Positions 25,070 through 33,651 of a stretch of 64,000 nt of DNA are shown one piece after another; position 1 is the stretch's first letter, and every line of letters starts with the position of its first letter. The stretch is from JACVRW01 sp963728495 (GTDB lineage: Bacteria > Actinomycetota > Thermoleophilia > Solirubrobacterales > Thermoleophilaceae). The position numbers and the translations under genes are program-made. Under the pieces are notes generated by a model that saw nothing but the letters and a program-made list of their open reading frames with translations, ran no database searches and was not told the DNA's origin. Location: NCBI GenBank assembly GCA_963728495.1, contig CAVSKI010000009.1:310001-374000 (forward strand). The letters run 5' to 3'.

Positions 25070-26524
25070 CTATGCGGGCTCGGGGCACGGCTCCGGGCAC
25101 GCCGCGGCGCGTTCGGGGCGGCGCAGGGCCGTTGCCGCAACCCCGAGAACAGCCGCGATCAGGGAGACGATTATTGCCGCGTGGAAGCCATCGAGCAGGG
25201 CCGCCGGCGAGCCGCCGGGACCGGCGTTGGCCGTATTGACCGCGGTGGCCACGGCGAGCACGAGCGCTCCGCCGAACTGGAACGAGGTGTTGACGAGGCC
25301 GCCGGCCAATCCCTGCTCTTCCGCAGCGACGCCGTTCGTGGCCGCGACGTTGAGCGATCCGTAGGCGAGCCCGAAGCCGAGCCCTGTCAGGAGGAACGTC
25401 GGCAGCATCGCCATGGCGTAGCTCGAGTCCAGCCCGATCGGCAGGAACAGGGCGTAGCCGACCGCCGTCGAGGCGAGTCCGGCCACGGTCAGCCGGGTAA
25501 CGCCGAAGCGCGAGATCAGCGGCGCGAGCCGCGTCGCGAGCACGGCAACCAGCAGGCCGGCCGGGAAGAGTGCGAGCCCGGTCTCCAGCGCCGACCAGCC
25601 GCGCAACTGCTGCATGTAGAGGGTCACGATGAACTGGAAACCGAACCAGGCGCCGATCAACGACATCGCCCCCATGTTGGCCCGCACCAGCGCGCCGGAG
25701 CGCAGGATGCCCAGGCGCACGAGCGGCGCTGCCGTCCGCCGCTCGTGCGCCACGAACGCGGCGAGGAGTGCGGCGGCCCCGGCGAACGAGCCGAGCGTCC
25801 ACGCCGAAGCCCAACCCGCCTCGGGCGCCTCGACCACCGTGAACACCAAGAGCAGCATCCCGGCCGTCACGGCCACCGCCCCGGCCACGTCGAAGCTGCC
25901 GTTCGTACGCGGTGGGCGGCCGGAGTCGGGCACCAGACGGATCGCCGCGAGCAGCGTGATCAGGGCCAGCGGGACCGGGAACAGGAACACCCAGCGCCAG
26001 CCCAGCTCGGTCAGCAGCCCGCTGAACACGAGCCCGAGCGAGAAACCGGTGGCGCCTGTGGCCGTGTAGATCGCGAGCGCCTTGTTGCGAGCCGGCCCCT
26101 CGGCGAAGCTGGTCGTGATGATCGAGAGGCCGGCGGGTGCCGTGAAGCCGGCGCTCACGCCCTTGATGAACCTGGTGGCGATGAGCAGCGCCTCGTCGTT
26201 AGCCAGCGCACCGAGCCCGGACGCAACCACGAACACGCCCAGCGAGATCAGGAACATCCGCCGGCGCCCGAGTAGGTCGGCGGCTCGCCCGCCGAGCAGC
26301 AGAAAGCCGCCGTAGCCGAGCACGTACGCGCTGACCACCCATTGCAGCGAGCTGGTGGAGACGTCGAGGTCAGTGCGGATGGAAGGGAGGGCGACTCCGG
26401 TCATCGACACATCCATTGCGTCGAGGAAGAGGGCGCCGCACAGCACCAGCAGCGCGCCCCAGGCGCCTGCGCTGAGTCGCCCAGAGCCGTCGTCGAGAAC
26501 TGCAGAGGGAGCTGATGTGGACAC
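25070..26524 (-). CDS. MFS drug transporter, DHA2 (EmrB/QacA) type
   Basis: A 484-residue proton-driven exporter with about 14 membrane helices. The motif C/A patterns are clear: LFLDAMDVSMTGVALPSI in TM1 and GGRAADLLGRRRMFLIS between TM2 and TM3. The loop sequence GPARNKALAIYTATGATGFSLGLVFSGLLTELGWRW is typical of DHA2. It diverges from an ArsR-type regulator 64 bp away, across repeated TTGTTCGA boxes, so it is most likely repressed by that regulator and induced by the compound exported. Confidence 0.93.
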   Translation of the reverse strand: MSTSAPSAVLDDGSGRLSAGAWGALLVLCGALFLDAMDVSMTGVALPSIRTDLDVSTSSLQWVVSAYVLGYGGFLLLGGRAADLLGRRRMFLISLGVFVVASGLGALANDEALLIATRFIKGVSAGFTAPAGLSIITTSFAEGPARNKALAIYTATGATGFSLGLVFSGLLTELGWRWVFLFPVPLALITLLAAIRLVPDSGRPPRTNGSFDVAGAVAVTAGMLLLVFTVVEAPEAGWASAWTLGSFAGAAALLAAFVAHERRTAAPLVRLGILRSGALVRANMGAMSLIGAWFGFQFIVTLYMQQLRGWSALETGLALFPAGLLVAVLATRLAPLISRFGVTRLTVAGLASTAVGYALFLPIGLDSSYAMAMLPTFLLTGLGFGLAYGSLNVAATNGVAAEEQGLAGGLVNTSFQFGGALVLAVATAVNTANAGPGGSPAALLDGFHAAIIVSLIAAVLGVAATALRRPERAAACPEPCPEPA

Positions 26525-26543
26525 GAGATCGGTTCCTTGGGTA

Positions 26544-26589
26544 TTGTTCGACGTGCATCGTACATAGTTGTTCGATACCTGTCAAACAA
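26544..26589. promoter_or_regulatory. Candidate operator for the ArsR-type regulator (TTGTTCGA boxes)
   Basis: TTGTTCGA occurs at 26544-26551 and again at 26568-26575. The second copy forms an inverted repeat with TCAAACAA at 26582-26589, six bases apart and one mismatch from perfect. These boxes fill the AT-rich gap between the divergent MFS and ArsR-type genes, and the last one touches the regulator's ATG. This is the expected place for autoregulated repression. Inference from sequence only. Confidence 0.55.
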
Positions 26590-26927
26590 TGCCTGTCAAG
26601 TCCATCCAAGCCGATGCCGCCGACGCGCCGGACCTGGCGACGATCGACATCACGACCGTGCTGCAATCGCTCGCGGATCCCGTTCGGCTTGAGATCGTGC
26701 GCCAGCTCGCCGCGCACGGCGACGAAGGTGAGCTGACCTGTGGTCAGCTCGAGTTGCCAGTAGGGAAGTCCACCTGCAGCCACCACCTCAAGGCCCTGGC
26801 CGGCGCCGGAGTCATCGCCGAGCGCGAGCAGGGGACGCGCAAGTACCTCCGGCTACGCCGCGCGGAGCTCGACCGCCACTTCCCGGGATTGGTCGAGCTG
26901 GTGATCCAGACCGCAGACTCCGCCTGA
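26589..26927 (+). CDS. ArsR-family winged-helix transcriptional regulator
   Basis: A 112-residue DNA-binding repressor. The winged helix reads LQSLADPVRLEIVRQLA, then LTCGQLELPVGKSTCSHHLKALAGAGVIAEREQGTRKYLRLRR, with recognition helix STCSHHLKAL. The metal-binding ELCVCDL box of ArsR/SmtB is absent; the subgroup with CGQLELPxxKSTxSHH usually sits beside MFS pumps and responds to organic ligands or thiol stress. ATG 26589 is chosen, since upstream in-frame codons overlap the operator region. The hydrolase gene starts three bases after its stop. Confidence 0.88.
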   Translation: MPVKSIQADAADAPDLATIDITTVLQSLADPVRLEIVRQLAAHGDEGELTCGQLELPVGKSTCSHHLKALAGAGVIAEREQGTRKYLRLRRAELDRHFPGLVELVIQTADSA

Positions 26928-26930
26928 GAC

Positions 26931-27752
26931 GTGGCGCGCTCCGTCGACGCCAGGGTCCGTCAGGCCGTGGAGGACTCGTCGTTCGACCCGGTCCACCCGC
27001 CCGCGCCGGCGGTGCCGGCCGAGCGCTGGTGGGGCAACCACGTCGGGGAGATGCGCTGGCAGCTCGAGCTGGCGCGGCTGCTCGTGGACCCGGTATACCG
27101 AGGAGAGGACGTGCCGCGCGGCGACGGAGCGCCTGTGGTTTTGATCCCGGGCTTCCTTGCCGGCGATGCCTCGCTCGCGGTCATGCGTGGCTGGCTGCGC
27201 CGCATGGGATACGAGGCGCGCGGCTCGGGCATCCTCTCCAACGTCGATTGCGCGGATCGCGCGGTAAACGCCCTGGAGCGCCGCGTGGAGGGACTGTCCC
27301 GTAGCGCCGCTCGGCGTGTGGCGCTGGTCGGCCACAGCCGCGGCGCGCACTTCGTCAAGGCGCTGGCCAACCGGCGTCCCGAGCTCGTCTCTTCGGCGGT
27401 TTCGATCGGGGCCGGGCTCGACACGCCGTTCGACATCAGCGTGCCCACCCAGGCGGCGGTCGCCGCGGTGCGCGGGGTCCACGCGAGGACGGGGGACCGG
27501 CTCGCCCGAAACGGCTGCTTCACGGCTGAGTGCCGTTGCCAGTTCACGCGCGACTACAGCGCCGCATACACCGAGGAGGTGCCGCTCACGTCGATCTACT
27601 CCAAGGGCGACGGCGTGGTGCGCTGGCGCGCCTGCCTAGTGGACTACGCGCGCTGCGTCGAGGTGAGCGGGAGCCACGTGGGCCTCGCCTTCAACCGCAA
27701 GGTGTACCGCGAGCTCGGCGAGACGCTCGCCCGCGAGACCGCCAGCCGCTAG
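26931..27752 (+). CDS. Alpha/beta hydrolase (lipase/acyltransferase-like)
   Basis: A 273-residue alpha/beta hydrolase. The nucleophile elbow is GHSRGAHF (about residues 137-144), after the oxyanion strand VVLIPGFLAGDASL. A plausible Asp lies in TSIYSKGDGVVRW and the His in VEVSGSHVGLAFN. The layout (PGFLAGD, SIYSKGDGVV, SHVGLAF) matches actinobacterial lipase-like proteins of unknown substrate. It follows the ArsR-type regulator by three bases and may share its transcript. No signal peptide, so cytosolic. Confidence 0.75.
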   Translation: MARSVDARVRQAVEDSSFDPVHPPAPAVPAERWWGNHVGEMRWQLELARLLVDPVYRGEDVPRGDGAPVVLIPGFLAGDASLAVMRGWLRRMGYEARGSGILSNVDCADRAVNALERRVEGLSRSAARRVALVGHSRGAHFVKALANRRPELVSSAVSIGAGLDTPFDISVPTQAAVAAVRGVHARTGDRLARNGCFTAECRCQFTRDYSAAYTEEVPLTSIYSKGDGVVRWRACLVDYARCVEVSGSHVGLAFNRKVYRELGETLARETASR

Positions 27753-27800
27753 GTGGTTTCCCCGTGCTTGCGAGCGTCTCGCCAGAAGGCCGTCGCCGAA

Positions 27801-29012
27801 CTACACGACGGTCTGCTCGCCGCTGGCGATGCCCTCGGCACCGGGCATCGACTCGGGCCAGATGGGATCGCGCTCGCTCGCCTGCTTGAGCATCTGGCGG
27901 GCGATCACGAGGGCCTGTATCTCGTTGGCGCCCTCGTAGATCTGCAGCACCTTCGCATCGCGCATCATCCGTTCGGCGGGGAAGTCCTTGAGGTAGCCGT
28001 TGCCGCCGAGCACCTGCACCGCCTCGGTGGCCGCCTTCATCGCCACGTCGGAGGCGAACATCTTGGCGGCGGCCGAGATCTTCGAGACCCGTGGGTCGCC
28101 CTCGTCCACGAACGTCGCGGCCTGATAGGCGAGCGCGCGGGCCGCCGCGACCTCCGCCTCCAGACCGGCGAGCTTGAACTGGATCCCCTCGTGGGCAAAA
28201 AGCGGCTGCCCGAAAGAATGGCGGCGCAGCGCGTAGTCGAGCGCCAGGTCGATCGCGCCCTGCGCGACTCCAACCGACTGCGAGGCGACCGTCGGGCGGG
28301 AGTGATCGAAGGTCGTCATCGCGATCTTGAAGCCGGCGCCCTCCTCTCCCAGCAGGTTCTCCTCCGGCACCTCGACATCCTCGAACGTCGGCGCTCCGAG
28401 ACGCCAGCCGGGCATCCCCATGGTCTGCAGCCGCTCGACGCTCAGCCCGTCGGCGTCGCCCGGAACGACAAAGGCGCTGATGCCCTTGGAGCCGGGCTCG
28501 CCGGTGCGCGCGAACACCACGTACAGCTCCGCCAGCCCGGCATTGCCGATAAAACGCTTCTCGCCGTTGAGCACCCACACGTCGCCCCGCCTCTCGGCAC
28601 GGGTCTGGAGCGCCGCCGGGTTGGAGCCCACGCCCGCCTCGGTTAGTGCGTAGGAGCCGAGCGCCTCGCCGGAGGCGAGCCTGGGCAGGAAGCGCCTCTT
28701 CTGCTCGTGACTGCCGGCGAGGATGATCGGGAGGGCCGTGAGCTTCACGTACGCGGCCATCAGCGACGCGGTCGCGGAGACCTTGGCCAGCTCTTCGATA
28801 TAGGAGCAGAACGTGACGCTGTTGGTGCCCGCGCCGCCGTACTCCTCGGGTATCGCGAGACCGATCAGTTGCTCGCGCCTGAGCGCGTCATGCACGTCGA
28901 ACGGGTAGTCGCAGGTGTCGTCGATCTCGAGCATGCGCGGCCGCACCTCCTCGAGGGCGAACTCCCGTATCCGCTCGCGCCGCTCACGCTGCTCGTCTGT
29001 CAGGCGCCACAT
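27801..29012 (-). CDS. Acyl-CoA dehydrogenase
   Basis: A 403-residue FAD-dependent acyl-CoA dehydrogenase catalysing alpha,beta-dehydrogenation of acyl-CoA. The N-terminal helical part starts MWRLTDEQRERRERIREF; the beta domain has SYALTEAGVGSNPAALQT and FIGNAGLAELYVVF. The C-terminal QVLGGNGYLKDFPAERMMRDAKVLQIYEGANEIQ carries the catalytic Glu of the IYEG motif. ATG 29012 has GGAGAGG just upstream. Its start lies 29 bases inside the end of the upstream alpha/beta hydrolase gene, indicating tight coupling. Electron-transfer partners are not in the window. Confidence 0.93.
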   Translation of the reverse strand: MWRLTDEQRERRERIREFALEEVRPRMLEIDDTCDYPFDVHDALRREQLIGLAIPEEYGGAGTNSVTFCSYIEELAKVSATASLMAAYVKLTALPIILAGSHEQKRRFLPRLASGEALGSYALTEAGVGSNPAALQTRAERRGDVWVLNGEKRFIGNAGLAELYVVFARTGEPGSKGISAFVVPGDADGLSVERLQTMGMPGWRLGAPTFEDVEVPEENLLGEEGAGFKIAMTTFDHSRPTVASQSVGVAQGAIDLALDYALRRHSFGQPLFAHEGIQFKLAGLEAEVAAARALAYQAATFVDEGDPRVSKISAAAKMFASDVAMKAATEAVQVLGGNGYLKDFPAERMMRDAKVLQIYEGANEIQALVIARQMLKQASERDPIWPESMPGAEGIASGEQTVV

Positions 29013-29955
29013 CGCCTCTCCCTCCGTTGATCTTCTCCGCCCCGATCGCGAGCAGGCTGGCTCCCGTCCGCAACGCACCGATCGGCAGGCCAAGTGCGCG
29101 GGTTACGGGCTCGGCCCGGGCAGTGATCCCGGTATGCGCTGTGCCGGTGGCGATCGGCTCACGTGAACCGAGCCAGCGCGTCATCAACTCAAGCGACTCC
29201 CGCGGCCGCTCCAGCGCATACGCGTGACCGGCGCCGGCAACAAGCGCGAGCTCCGCATCCGGTATCCGCTCCGCCAGCAGCCGCGCGTTCGCGATCGGCG
29301 ACATGGCGTCGCGCGCGCCGTGCATCACCAGGGTCGGTGCCTGAATCTGGCCCAAGCGCGACACGGTGTCGTGATAGACCGACGCCCACCAGTGCGCCGT
29401 GATCCCCCGAGGCCGCGCGCGGTGTGCGGCGAAGTGCCCCAGCAGCTCACGCGTGCGCTCCGGCTGATCGCGGCGGAACTCGGGGGAGAAGAGCATCGCG
29501 CCGAGCCACGGCCTGCCCGGCTGCGACAGCGCCTTCGTGGCGGCGGCGCCCAGAGCCGTGAGCTCGGCACGCGCGGGCCGGACGGCCCGCGGGCCGCCGG
29601 GCGTGGTGGCGCCCAGCACCAGGCCACGCACCCGCTCGGGGTGGCGAATCGCCAGCTCCTGGGCGATCATCCCGCCCATCGAGACGCCGTACACGTGCGC
29701 GCTCGGGATGCCGAGCGCGTCGAGCAGGCGCACGGCGTCGTGCGCCAGCTCCGGCATCGACGTCGGCCACAGCGGGGAATCGGAGCGCCCGGAGCCACGG
29801 TTGTCGTAGCGGATGCAGTCGAAGCGCGGTTCGTAGAGCTCGAGCACGGGGTCGAAGACCGCCGAGCTGATAGTGAACCCCGTGATCAACAGCAGCGGCT
29901 CGCCCTCGCCGCTGCGCTCGTACCAGAGCCTCGGGCGCCTCAGCGCGTATGCCAT
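28984..29955 (-). CDS. Alpha/beta hydrolase (enol-lactonase/esterase-like)
   Basis: A 323-residue alpha/beta hydrolase. Motifs: LLLITGFTISSAVF with the oxyanion region, YDNRGSGRSD, nucleophile elbow YGVSMGGMIAQ, Asp in VMHGARDAMSP and His in VAGAGHAYALE, a full triad in normal order. The C-terminal ~45 residues beyond the last helix are extra and poorly conserved, and encode the overlap with the acyl-CoA dehydrogenase start. It resembles 3-oxoadipate enol-lactonases and aromatic ester hydrolases; the substrate is not fixed. The PHA synthase gene ends nine bases upstream. Confidence 0.85.
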   Translation of the reverse strand: MAYALRRPRLWYERSGEGEPLLLITGFTISSAVFDPVLELYEPRFDCIRYDNRGSGRSDSPLWPTSMPELAHDAVRLLDALGIPSAHVYGVSMGGMIAQELAIRHPERVRGLVLGATTPGGPRAVRPARAELTALGAAATKALSQPGRPWLGAMLFSPEFRRDQPERTRELLGHFAAHRARPRGITAHWWASVYHDTVSRLGQIQAPTLVMHGARDAMSPIANARLLAERIPDAELALVAGAGHAYALERPRESLELMTRWLGSREPIATGTAHTGITARAEPVTRALGLPIGALRTGASLLAIGAEKINGGRGDVAPDRRAA

Positions 29956-29964
29956 CCAGACGTC

Positions 29965-31677
29965 CTAATCACCGGCTTCGGCAAGCACGTACTTGCCGGG
30001 TGCCTTCTCAAGAGGCTTGTAGCCGGCGGCGCCGAGCGTCTTGCGGGCCCGCTTCTCGTCGCCCGAGCGCTCGCCGAGCCACTCGATCCAATCGGCCCAC
30101 CAGGTGCCGCGCTGCTCCGACGCGCTCTGGAGCCACTCGTCCGCGGTCGCCGGGTTCCCGTCGCGCGTCTGGTAGCTCGCCTTCTCGTTGCCGGGCGGGT
30201 TGACCATGGCCGCGATGTGGCCGCTCGTGGAGAGGACAAAGCGCGGCTCGGAGCCGAGCAGCTGCGTGGTGGCGTAGCAGTTCTGCCAGGGCACGATGTG
30301 GTCGGCGATCGCGGCAACGACGTACGAGTCGCTCGTCACGCTCGACAGGTCGATCGGCGTGCCCAGCACCTCCACGCCGCCCGGTTCGACCAGCGAGTTC
30401 TCCAGCGAGAGCTCGATGAAGTCGCGGTGCAGGCCGGCGGGCAGGTTGGTCGCGTCCGAGTTCCAGAACAGCACGTCGAAGGCGGGCGGGTCCTTGCCCA
30501 GCAGGTAGTTGTTGATCCAGTAGTTCCAGATCAGGTCGTTCGGGCGCAGCCAGGCGAAGACGCCCGCGAGCGCGCGTCCGTCGAGGTAGCCCTTGCGCGC
30601 CGACTCGGCCACCGCCAGCTGGGCGACGTTGCGGTCGGTGAGGGCGCTCGCCATACCCGCGCGGTCGTTGTCGAGTACGCAAACGCCCAAGGTGATGCCG
30701 GCGAGCCGGTCGCCCTCGCCATTCTGCTCCAGGTACGCCGCGGCCACCGCCAGCGTGATGCCTCCGGCGCACAGGCCCAGCGCGTGGGACCGCTCGCTCC
30801 GAGTGATCTTCTCCATCGCCTCGAGCGCCTCGAGGGTGGCCTCGACGTAGGTCTCGAGGTTCCAATCGGCGTGGCGCTCGTCCGGATTGCGCCAGGAGAT
30901 GGCGAAGACCTGCTGACCGCCTTTGACGAGGTACTCGATCATGCTGCGGTCGGGGGCCAGGTCGGTGACGTAGTACTTGTTGATCATCGGCGGCACCACG
31001 AGCAGCGGCCGCTTGCGCACCTTGCTCGTCTGCGGCTGGTATTGGATCAGCTCGAAGACCTCGGTCCGATGTACCACGGCGCCCGGGGTGACGGCGATGT
31101 TCTCGCCCACGGCGAACTCCGAGCCGTCGACCATGGTCGGAATGCGCGGGCGGCTCGACATGTCCGATACGAACCGGCGCGCGCCCCTTACGAAGTTGAG
31201 CCCGCCCGAGTCGATCGTGGCCTTGAGCACGGCCGGGTTGGTGGGGGGGAAGTTGCTCGGCGCCACGAGGTCGACCAGGTTCTCGGCAGTGAAGCGCACG
31301 CGGCGCTCGTCGGCCCACTGGAGGCCGGCTTTGGAGAGGACCGTGTCGATGGTCTCGGCCGTGGCGAGGTAGGACTGGCCCAGGCGCTTGTAGGCGGGGT
31401 TGCCGGACCACGCGGGGTCCTTGAAGCGGCGGTCGCTCTTGTCGGGGGCCACCTCGGAGCGCCCGACGGCGATCCTCGCCAGCTCGGAGGCCAGGCCGGC
31501 GCCCCCGCGCGCGACCGTCCGGGGCCGCGTGGCCAGCTTGGCCACCGCCTTGATGCCCGCCAGGCCGGGGACCCAGCGGCGGCTGGGGCCCATGACCGCG
31601 TCGGTCAGCATCGCGTCAAGAGCGGGGCCGGCCCCGCGGCTGGGGCCGCCGTTCTTGCGCTGAGTTTGCGTTGGCAC
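29965..31677 (-). CDS. phaC: Poly(3-hydroxyalkanoate) synthase (PhaC-like)
   Basis: A 570-residue PHA synthase, class I/II-like in length, polymerising hydroxyacyl-CoA into storage polyester at granules. The modified lipase box is LGLCAGGITLA, with Cys as nucleophile. The Asp is in AIADHIVPWQNCY and the His in STSGHIAAMVNPPG. Upstream hallmarks are LVVPPMINKYYVTDLAPDRSMIEYL and VFAISWRNPD. The C-terminal GYKPLEKAPGKYVL is also family-typical. No phaA, phaB, phasin or depolymerase is seen nearby; monomers may come from beta-oxidation, as the adjoining acyl-CoA dehydrogenase suggests. Confidence 0.92.
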   Translation of the reverse strand: MPTQTQRKNGGPSRGAGPALDAMLTDAVMGPSRRWVPGLAGIKAVAKLATRPRTVARGGAGLASELARIAVGRSEVAPDKSDRRFKDPAWSGNPAYKRLGQSYLATAETIDTVLSKAGLQWADERRVRFTAENLVDLVAPSNFPPTNPAVLKATIDSGGLNFVRGARRFVSDMSSRPRIPTMVDGSEFAVGENIAVTPGAVVHRTEVFELIQYQPQTSKVRKRPLLVVPPMINKYYVTDLAPDRSMIEYLVKGGQQVFAISWRNPDERHADWNLETYVEATLEALEAMEKITRSERSHALGLCAGGITLAVAAAYLEQNGEGDRLAGITLGVCVLDNDRAGMASALTDRNVAQLAVAESARKGYLDGRALAGVFAWLRPNDLIWNYWINNYLLGKDPPAFDVLFWNSDATNLPAGLHRDFIELSLENSLVEPGGVEVLGTPIDLSSVTSDSYVVAAIADHIVPWQNCYATTQLLGSEPRFVLSTSGHIAAMVNPPGNEKASYQTRDGNPATADEWLQSASEQRGTWWADWIEWLGERSGDEKRARKTLGAAGYKPLEKAPGKYVLAEAGD

Positions 31678-31697
31678 CGGAATCTCGATGTCCTTCT

Positions 31698-32330
31698 TCA
31701 GAGGACGGGGTTTCCCACCACTACCCGCGAAGGTGCACGTCTACGCGACATGACCGCGGTCAGGCGGCGGGGTTGCGGCAATGGGAACAGGGCGAGCAGG
31801 CGCTTCGCCGCCTGTCTGCTCCCGTGGATCGCGAGATCGCCCGAGCGCTCGGCCTCTTTCAGGCGGCGGCCATGCCACAGCACCTGCGCCAGGGTGGCCG
31901 GGTCCGTTTCGATGGTCGCGGCAGGGTCTCCGGCGCTTCCGCGGGTGAGCTTGAGCTCGCCGCGGGTCACCTCGAGGCCGAAGCTGTCCTCATCGAGGCG
32001 CAGCGCATAGACGGCTTCGAGGTCGTCGGCGAGGGCCGGGTCGAAGAGCGTTTTCAGGGCGATCGCGGTGGCGTCGGGACCGATGTCGCCCTCGCCGGCC
32101 GGAAAGGGCGCAACGCTGCCCCAGCGCCCGAGGGCCAGGATCACGGGCTCGAGCTCGTGACCGCGGTCGGTCAGCTCGTACACCCGGGACGCGGCCGGCG
32201 GTGCGAGGGTGCGCCGCCGCACGACCCCGGCCTCCTCCAGCTCTCGCAGACGCTGGGAAAGCACGTCGGGACTGAGGTGAGCAAGGCCGGAGCGTAGGTC
32301 GGTGAAGCGCTTGGGCCCGAGTACGACGTC
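31698..32330 (-). pseudogene. HxlR-type regulator with SCP2-like C-terminal domain, 5' end missing
   Basis: From about 32330 the frame reads DVVLGPKRFTDLRSGLAHLSPDVLSQRLRELEEAGVVRRR and RVYELTDRGHELEPVILALGRWGS, the second half of an HxlR winged helix. It is followed by an SCP2-like/beta-rich domain to 31698 (LRLDEDSFGLEVTRGELKLTRG). The first ~35 residues of the HxlR domain (the segment containing the conserved ERWTLLIVREL-type helix) are absent. The frame stays open upstream but encodes unrelated sequence, with no ATG, GTG or TTG near the domain. The gene is therefore truncated, probably at a deletion or junction near 32330. It lies between phaC and a CoA-transferase. Confidence 0.65.
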
Positions 32331-32434
32331 GCCGGGACGCCTCTTCGACAGGCCGTGCTGGCCGACTCCGCGGGGACCGTGTTCTCCGCAACCCAGCTGA
32401 CGGGCGTGCCGTGACTGCGCAGGTCGATCCCCGC

Positions 32435-33637
32435 TCAGTCCGCGGCGGCGATCGTCCCGGCCCCGACGAGGCGGCCGATCTCGGCTTGGGTGAGGTCGAG
32501 CATCCCGCCGAGGATTTCTTCGGTGTGCTCGCCGAGGAGCGGAGCGCGGCGGACGGGCTGGCGGGGGATGGCCGAGAAGTCCAGCGGGGTGCCGGGCATT
32601 CGGTAGGTGCCTACGCCGGGATGCTCGACGTCTTCCCACATCTCGGTCGCGACGCGCGGGTCGTCTTCAACGAGCTGGCGGAAGGTCTGGTAGATGCCCC
32701 AGGAGACGCCGGTCCCCTCGAACGCCGTACGGATCTCGGCGAGCTCGCGCGACTCGAACCAGGGACGCAGGATCGCTGCGATCAGGTCGCGATCCTCAAA
32801 GCGCCCGGACTCGGTGTCGAGATCGACGCCGGTGGCTTCGTTGATCTTCGCCATCTGCTCGTGTGTGCCGGTCACGTCGAGCAGCGATTGCCATTGGCGG
32901 TCGGTGAGGGCCACGACCATCACGTGGCGCTCGTCGCGGGTCACGAAGTCATGACCGAAGGCGCCGTAGAGGTAGTTGCCGTCGCGTCGCGGTGAGTCGG
33001 TGGCGTCGAGTTGGGCCTGGGCCACGCGACCCAGATGCCCGGTGACGGCGAAGGCGACGTCCGAGAGCGCAGTTTCGACGAGTTGTCCTTCTCCGGTTCG
33101 CGTGCGGTGGCGGTCGGCGGCGAGGAGGCCGATGGCGGCGAGCTCGCCCATCGCGATGTCCCACGCCGGCAGCACGGAGTTCAGAGGCTCGGTGAGGTTG
33201 CGCGGTCCGGTCGCCCACGGGAAGCCGGTCGCGGGGTTGACCGTGTAATCGACCTCGCTCGATCCGTCGCGGTTGCCCTTGAGATGGACCATGATCAGGT
33301 CTTCGCGACGAGCGCGCAGCGTCTCGTAGCTCAGCCAGCCGCGGGCCGGGAAGTTGGTCAGGAACGCCCCGGCGGCGGCGATGACCTCGGACACCAGCTC
33401 GCGCCCCTCATCCGAGTGCAGGTTCACCCGCAACGAGCGCTTGCCCTTGTTCAAGCCCGCCCAGAACAGCGACTCTCCGTTCTGAGCGAGCGGCCAGCGG
33501 CTGTGGTCGAGGCCGCCGCGGATGTCATCGAAGCGGATCACGTCGGCGCCGAGCTGCGCGAGCGTCATTCCCCCCAACGGCGCGGCCACGTACGCGGAGC
33601 CCTCGACGATGCTGAGCCCCTCGAGCACGCCGGTCAC
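32435..33637 (-). CDS. CoA-transferase, family III (CaiB/BaiF)
   Basis: A 400-residue class III CoA-transferase that moves CoA between acyl groups. It begins VTGVLEGLSIVEGSAYVAAPLGGMTLAQLGADVIRFDDI, the standard N-terminal Rossmann-like segment, and continues with NKGKRSLRVNL. The catalytic Asp is expected within PAWDIAMGELAAIGLLAA, the usual LP-x-x-D-x-x-x-G-x-x-A pattern. GTG 33637 is chosen (GTG 33628 is an alternative); the open frame extends upstream but without homology and across the TetR gene. Substrate unknown. Confidence 0.87.
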   Translation of the reverse strand: MTGVLEGLSIVEGSAYVAAPLGGMTLAQLGADVIRFDDIRGGLDHSRWPLAQNGESLFWAGLNKGKRSLRVNLHSDEGRELVSEVIAAAGAFLTNFPARGWLSYETLRARREDLIMVHLKGNRDGSSEVDYTVNPATGFPWATGPRNLTEPLNSVLPAWDIAMGELAAIGLLAADRHRTRTGEGQLVETALSDVAFAVTGHLGRVAQAQLDATDSPRRDGNYLYGAFGHDFVTRDERHVMVVALTDRQWQSLLDVTGTHEQMAKINEATGVDLDTESGRFEDRDLIAAILRPWFESRELAEIRTAFEGTGVSWGIYQTFRQLVEDDPRVATEMWEDVEHPGVGTYRMPGTPLDFSAIPRQPVRRAPLLGEHTEEILGGMLDLTQAEIGRLVGAGTIAAAD

Positions 33638-33651
33638 GGCAGGGAGCGTAG

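Noticed and set aside
29224..32010. 928-codon open frame on the plus strand
   Set aside because: It is antisense to the hydrolase and phaC genes, reads as Arg/His/Gly/Glu-rich low complexity without motifs, and stays open only because GC-rich codon use avoids stops on the other strand.
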